Source: Trissonchulus latispiculum (Eukaryota; Nematoda; Enoplea; Enoplida; Ironidae). Taken from it: 64,000 bases of DNA. The stretch spans positions 1 through 64,000 of the forward strand of contig JASAND010026017.1 of NCBI GenBank assembly GCA_030248195.1, read 5' to 3'. Below are positions 62,101 through 64,000 of this stretch, piece by piece. Both the position numbers and the translations under genes were made by a program. Under the pieces are notes generated by a model. It was not told where the DNA came from. It did no database searches and saw only the letters and a program-made list of their open reading frames with translations. How positions within the stretch are numbered: position 1 is the stretch's first letter; every line of letters begins with the position of its first letter.

Positions 62101-63131
62101 GATACGAGTCCCAGCATTTCTACGTGACCCATATGCACGCTCGGCGTCTTCGGACCCGCTGCATGACGGTCCGTCAGGCCATGCTCGGATATCATCGGCC
62201 CAACGTCGAGGGCATTGCCAACGTGGACGAAGGCTATTTCCTGTGCTTCTACCTGGGGCCGGACTATGCCTTCTCTTTCATGCATAACCATCTGCCGCAT
62301 GTGTCGTTGCCGGTGGAGCAGCTCGAAAACCAGGGTTTCCAGACCAAGGAACACCTGTATCAGGGGCGAAAGGGCTGGTTTTGCCAGTCCGACGTCGTCA
62401 TGGACCTCGTGAGGGAGCATCCCCATCAGGATGGCTTTGCTATCAAGCGTAGCACCGATCAAGCCATCGCTGCGCTGCCCGCTTGTCGCATAGAGCGCTG
62501 GCAGTCGGGTCCTGATCAGCTCACCCAGCGGCTGATCATTTTCCACACGTTCTATCAGTCTGTGGAAATGCAGGAGTTCCTGGTCCAGACCATCGGAAGC
62601 TATTACGGGAAGGCTTCCACGGATCCTTGGTGGGGTCTTGGTGTCCGGGTTCCTCGTGGTTTCAAACCCGACGATCTGACTTTTAACGGGAAATATAATT
62701 TCCTGTTCAATACGGACAATTGGAACGGGCGAAACATCCAAGGGTCTTTGTACACCGAAGTGGGCCTTTGGTTCATGCAGGCGGGCCCTGATGAGCTTTG
62801 GGAGGACAGGTTTGACCGTGTCCCATTGAAAGACGCTCGTCTTGAGGCCTACCTCAATGTCGTTCGAAAGCGCATAGATGCGGCGGCCGAGCGCTATAAT
62901 CGTGGTCAGCCCGCACCTCCGTTCTTTCGACAGGACGCACCGGCGGCCCTGCGAAAGCAGCCGATTGACCTGCCACCCAATTGGACCGGTGTCCACATCG
63001 CCGGGTGCGCTCCGCCAGGACAGGAGAAGAACATCTTCTATCCGTGCTTCGCCCTGACCATTTGGAATCCGTTGGAACCCCATCCAAATGACCACCACAG
63101 GTCCACAGAACTGATCATGCGGGAATATTGA
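56154..63131 (+). CDS. Giant ORF3: exonuclease-like, RS-rich and NADAR domains
   Basis: 2325 residues from the ATG at 56154, which has a good context (GTCACCATGC). Residues 1-480 are Ser/Pro-rich with a basic KSKTKKRNRGGSRKN stretch that could be nuclear targeting. Residues about 560-790 fit a DEDDy 3'-5' exonuclease: MDIEG (D586, E588), VFAGGQADFLRL (D661) and YALAD (Y759, D763). A globular region at about 1187-1415 is unrecognised. An Arg/Ser-rich tract spans about 1580-1730. The C-terminal part, about 2035-2210, matches NADAR: F.TKEHLYQGRK (E2066, H2067), ERW, FYQSVEMQEFL, D2157..WWGLG and NGRNIQGSLYTEV (N2194, G2197). No signal peptide or membrane span is seen, so it is not an envelope protein despite its env-like position. 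A role in genome processing or defence evasion is inference. Confidence 0.85.
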   Translation: MHLQFRKKKQKDGHDPMVGEGAAQAQAPDTEDLEQFPPPEEPKSVVEDLGSDHPMGQHPVVPPCVSETFQVPASSASPLSELFEQLDPAPYQDSDSYSAVVASDENRMGTGRSSVSSRLGGQPEAPSPVGSSNPGQMDPQSLPEVSGEPTEFSSVGHDPATAARDCPATTTGHRTDHGRQVPIPTGKPEHQNPVGPTSQGTKRSAVAASGDADEDSDTRTSAPNGKKPCALARRSSPPSTCSTTAPGTSQDTTPLNPGIGSNLSLKDIEAQMAFLQSQKKLVLQKLHGQSTVSQDTASSVAESSRSTSNKSKTKKRNRGGSRKNSSGAQSAQSATETDEPSRKPSKQSKRSAAKQQKAGPSSAEPVVVDLDTDQPPQASDSTLQKASMGEVADAQLKAGQLVVLEEVNEDTDGSLAKVAGACDASSPRLAAGMDDVAQSVPMVLEGHEHVLPNYPHIVLMTPQERATALSYEIPSREEIEAVPGNLQERAKEHLSGIATYEHYLKLVLQNRENEYDTQHPEACLTEAICDVQAISNPEKDFQFSEDHLSLPDNFQPLRLIRTLQGLFDAIPDILETYQSTGVIAMDIEGGSYTQFGNKQDAAITIIQIAGPVPSRHPKVFMIMVSEILASLSDYYAVLYALKIILHPPEPVYMVFAGGQADFLRLAKFCGLTGMENYAAELGAIIAQSVPYIQARRRQDPTVPEVPWENITDTTKESYVNTHHSLSKVCEYCDVPSPKGLRPLDFHGCLVWPTVEEATYALADILAIYACLVKVANALPSDEWIQVIYLSSARYTFSPSLWPKINKEAELGVGPIAQARMFTPGKYAASQILHDRQMECRRNLTIKRGSVKYLKGSFAWSLSVHEEEGGNATHPLREVSWVPLMELLTNFYDLKFMTKRRRDEGLDFNWYAIVANRHHHADPNDTPTNLPPDKAHRFLRKDDQPSDEESGWSPTPPNEQTQADEPESLAEARKAAQKREKETKLPPLPKKLPPLTHYKEGTGDPRKKEKPPVTYSGGHRYVEDRPTYQTAGSSQPAQTAVTTSPRKTRSSARQQEAEKLAKETEEPEVIQVSDEEYAADEEQPSESVGRREPTPTDEDAQRQQGTFQPTLLEACAPRLTMANPALQSGWHPPMTNEQRARLASLASGIRVPRTSGSSVTSSGAPQAVDEILTQHGDIPHVSYQEARRFLVSCSERPGGVTGPSTYLPDLYHWKLEQPVIISQLATSTDPSSGVQSSVNVSIARVQPYIQILVPESILTLNALFRDSPIGVDQPKRHIYVVGPPADPEMPGYDPENFFRMVAQGNPVFWEVYREVPTDGSGPPLRWSDLVILYRKRDGGAMAHGILPYINTLNSLGVGDTNFSVVMGPMFLEKEQKSELMQVMQLAELQGLNPVVVMREHEGLCKRPGHFDIGLTAVTQPAPDPSAFVVPEPRPTGNVMMGPSVIQTLMGTAVPSTPAAPTAPATRFGSKLRRVESSQGDTTSVIAWSAPKTPLVGAEAARPGISASQSDVFGGVSGSGRGRGFRPFGSDSDSSTATAFTTRSTPVSLRQRSGTPGRVAYVPLEEPPLDSPAHDQWEAVYRGQRDTQPSTSRQQRSPRRETSRPPASIEPRDRDYSRSHRREPSTDRHRQRSSSRRRDSRPSSRASRGQRPESRDDRGQRPSTSHHERQPARERSPSARRRDQDRHRQPSRDRRSDERQRSTERRQESRDHRADRRPPTYPKAQHHVESRQNRDKRLAADALSRQRPQKSTYSVPRVKTIKKPDGRNSAIRELPPEYPNNYTRDTFPPFRVYLVNVLCDMLNQDIARSVSRGTEDPIYDEFKIEQPTPAEVAEIKIDRWPDDPIVYCRDNNLQWIPHNVPGDPSEKKLHPWVALFRDEVLKWMQANAHDSQRFPSDFMDTIWQRMCARDSQLTNHMTADPQPEQTGGRTVWHSRWVIKDYRDRHGKLFKGFPVNRVSSNARWANCLAMAALVPELFRYPHLIRRYESQHFYVTHMHARRLRTRCMTVRQAMLGYHRPNVEGIANVDEGYFLCFYLGPDYAFSFMHNHLPHVSLPVEQLENQGFQTKEHLYQGRKGWFCQSDVVMDLVREHPHQDGFAIKRSTDQAIAALPACRIERWQSGPDQLTQRLIIFHTFYQSVEMQEFLVQTIGSYYGKASTDPWWGLGVRVPRGFKPDDLTFNGKYNFLFNTDNWNGRNIQGSLYTEVGLWFMQAGPDELWEDRFDRVPLKDARLEAYLNVVRKRIDAAAERYNRGQPAPPFFRQDAPAALRKQPIDLPPNWTGVHIAGCAPPGQEKNIFYPCFALTIWNPLEPHPNDHHRSTELIMREY

Positions 63132-64000
63132 GTGCGTCGTCATCGAGCCTCATGACCCATGGTCCGTTCATTCCATCAGTTATGACTCTTCGCAGTCCGG
63201 AAAGTCATCTTTCCTGGTTGTGAAATCCTCTAATTGTGACTTTTTCTGGCATCCGAGTGGACTTGACCCATGTCCAACCCACCATGATGACGGTTCATCC
63301 GATGCTAGACCTGGACTTGACTTTTCTCCATTGATCTACGGATCCTGATCACATATAGATCATTGTTTTAGCTGTTATTTTGACATTTCTGTTGCATAAT
63401 TGCATATGTTATTTTGTATTTTAATTCACGAATCTGGTTTCTTACGAATATGATATTTAGAATTTGGAATTTCTTGTTTTGTTTAGTTTCTTGAATTGTA
63501 TTATTTGTTACCTAGGACCAGAATCTCTGTGATGTGCAATGTGTACTTAAATTTAATGTACGTACGTTTTCTTAATTTTCTTTGAATTCATATTTACTCT
63601 CTTTGTCAAAATTTCTCTATGAACCTATAATATCTATGTTTAGTAATTTTTGAACCTGAATCTGCTGTATTTTCTGTGTTTAGTATATACTAACTGTTAT
63701 TCTTTGTATTTTGTTAGTTTTGTTAGCTACGAACCTCGAATTTTCTTAGTTTTGTATTTTTGTTATAACTATGTCGTATGTTAACCGTATAATTTTTCGT
63801 ATTTTTCTACTAGTTTTATATGCCAATGACATTTGCTCATAATATGTATAGTGCTTTATTTGAGAGGAATCATTCCATACTGCCATATATATGTGTGCCT
63901 TATATTGTCGAAAAACCCAGTGACGAATCTCGTCATATGAAAATACATAATTTTACCTAGGGAGGGTGGGGTTTTTCTTCCCATAGGACCTCCACCTAAC
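63132..64000 (+). other. 3' non-coding region of the LTR element
   Basis: AT-rich, no ORF. It has loose repeats of the GAACCT(G/C)GAAT(C/T)T type between 63420 and 63740. GGGAGGGTGGGG at about 63961-63972 is a candidate polypurine tract; if so, the 3' LTR starts at the very end of the window. Confidence 0.5.

Larger units (their letters stand above)
46463..64000 (+). mobile_element. Ty3/Gypsy-type LTR retrotransposon with extra ORF3 (right end beyond window)
   Basis: Order: putative 5' LTR, leader, gag (47745-50216), pol (50213-55519), a 630-bp gap, ORF3 (56154-63131), 3' non-coding. The pol order of protease, RT, RNase H, integrase is that of Ty3/Gypsy. All three ORFs are uninterrupted and far more GC-rich than the surrounding DNA, suggesting a recent insertion. 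The 3' LTR is not in the window; a purine-rich GGGAGGGTGGGG near 63961 could be a polypurine tract. At more than 17.5 kb it is very large for the group. Confidence 0.85.

Noticed and set aside
56154..63131. Envelope gene in the env position
   Set aside because: No signal peptide, no transmembrane helix and no fusion-protein features; nuclear or enzymatic domains instead.
61374..63143. 589-codon open frame on the minus strand
   Set aside because: Wholly antisense to ORF3, with no recognisable motif. It is open because of the codon bias and GC content of ORF3.

Overview
The window looks like repeat-rich, gene-poor animal nuclear DNA. I see one probable host gene with a spliced intron, tRNA-derived SINEs, non-LTR and LTR retrotransposons, terminal-inverted-repeat elements, satellites and AT-rich spacers. 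The only host gene (26166-27450, minus strand) encodes a rhodopsin-like seven-helix receptor resembling nematode srsx-type chemoreceptors. This makes a nematode, or another ecdysozoan with a large genome, my best guess. I cannot name the species.

Layout. 1-4062 is non-coding; inside it, 336-2123 holds an unusually dense series of separate perfect hairpins, one of which is a six-module heat-shock element (1189-1224). 4063-14880 is a head-to-tail array of about ten retroposon-like units. They share a 5' end and a (TAA)n-tailed 3' end and carry variable bodies of 155-bp, 160-bp or 73-bp repeats. Nine tiny hairpin modules sit in the TAA tracts. 16816-19045 is a broken CR1/Jockey-like LINE. 19046-26165 is AT-rich with minor repeats.

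28531-36787 is a nested set of mobile elements. An outer long-inverted-repeat element contains a TTAA-target element (28981-34636), which contains a full-length LINE (29706-34373). The spacer of the outer element also holds a GGGCC-ended MITE and a 598-bp near-perfect foldback with an 8-bp target duplication. 36988-46200 holds a second GGGCC MITE, three SINE copies, an intact sister of the TTAA element (43171-44152), microsatellites and a 60-bp minisatellite. From about 46463 to beyond the right edge lies a Ty3/Gypsy-type LTR retrotransposon with intact gag, pol and a very large third ORF.

The most interesting result is that two unrelated retrotransposons here both encode a NADAR-type domain, a family of ADP-ribose/N-glycosidic-bond hydrolases. 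In the LINE it lies in ORF1 between a PHD-like zinc finger and two CCHC knuckles. In the Gypsy element it lies near the C-terminus of ORF3, a 2325-residue protein that also carries a DEDDy 3'-5' exonuclease-like domain and an arginine/serine-rich tract, in the place where env would be. This suggests, as inference, that removing ADP-ribose or a related modification from nucleic acid helps these retroelements against the host. Expression signals support working elements: a canonical -1 slippery heptamer at the LINE ORF1/ORF2 junction, an ATGA stop-start overlap between gag and pol, and a strong splice acceptor in front of ORF3.
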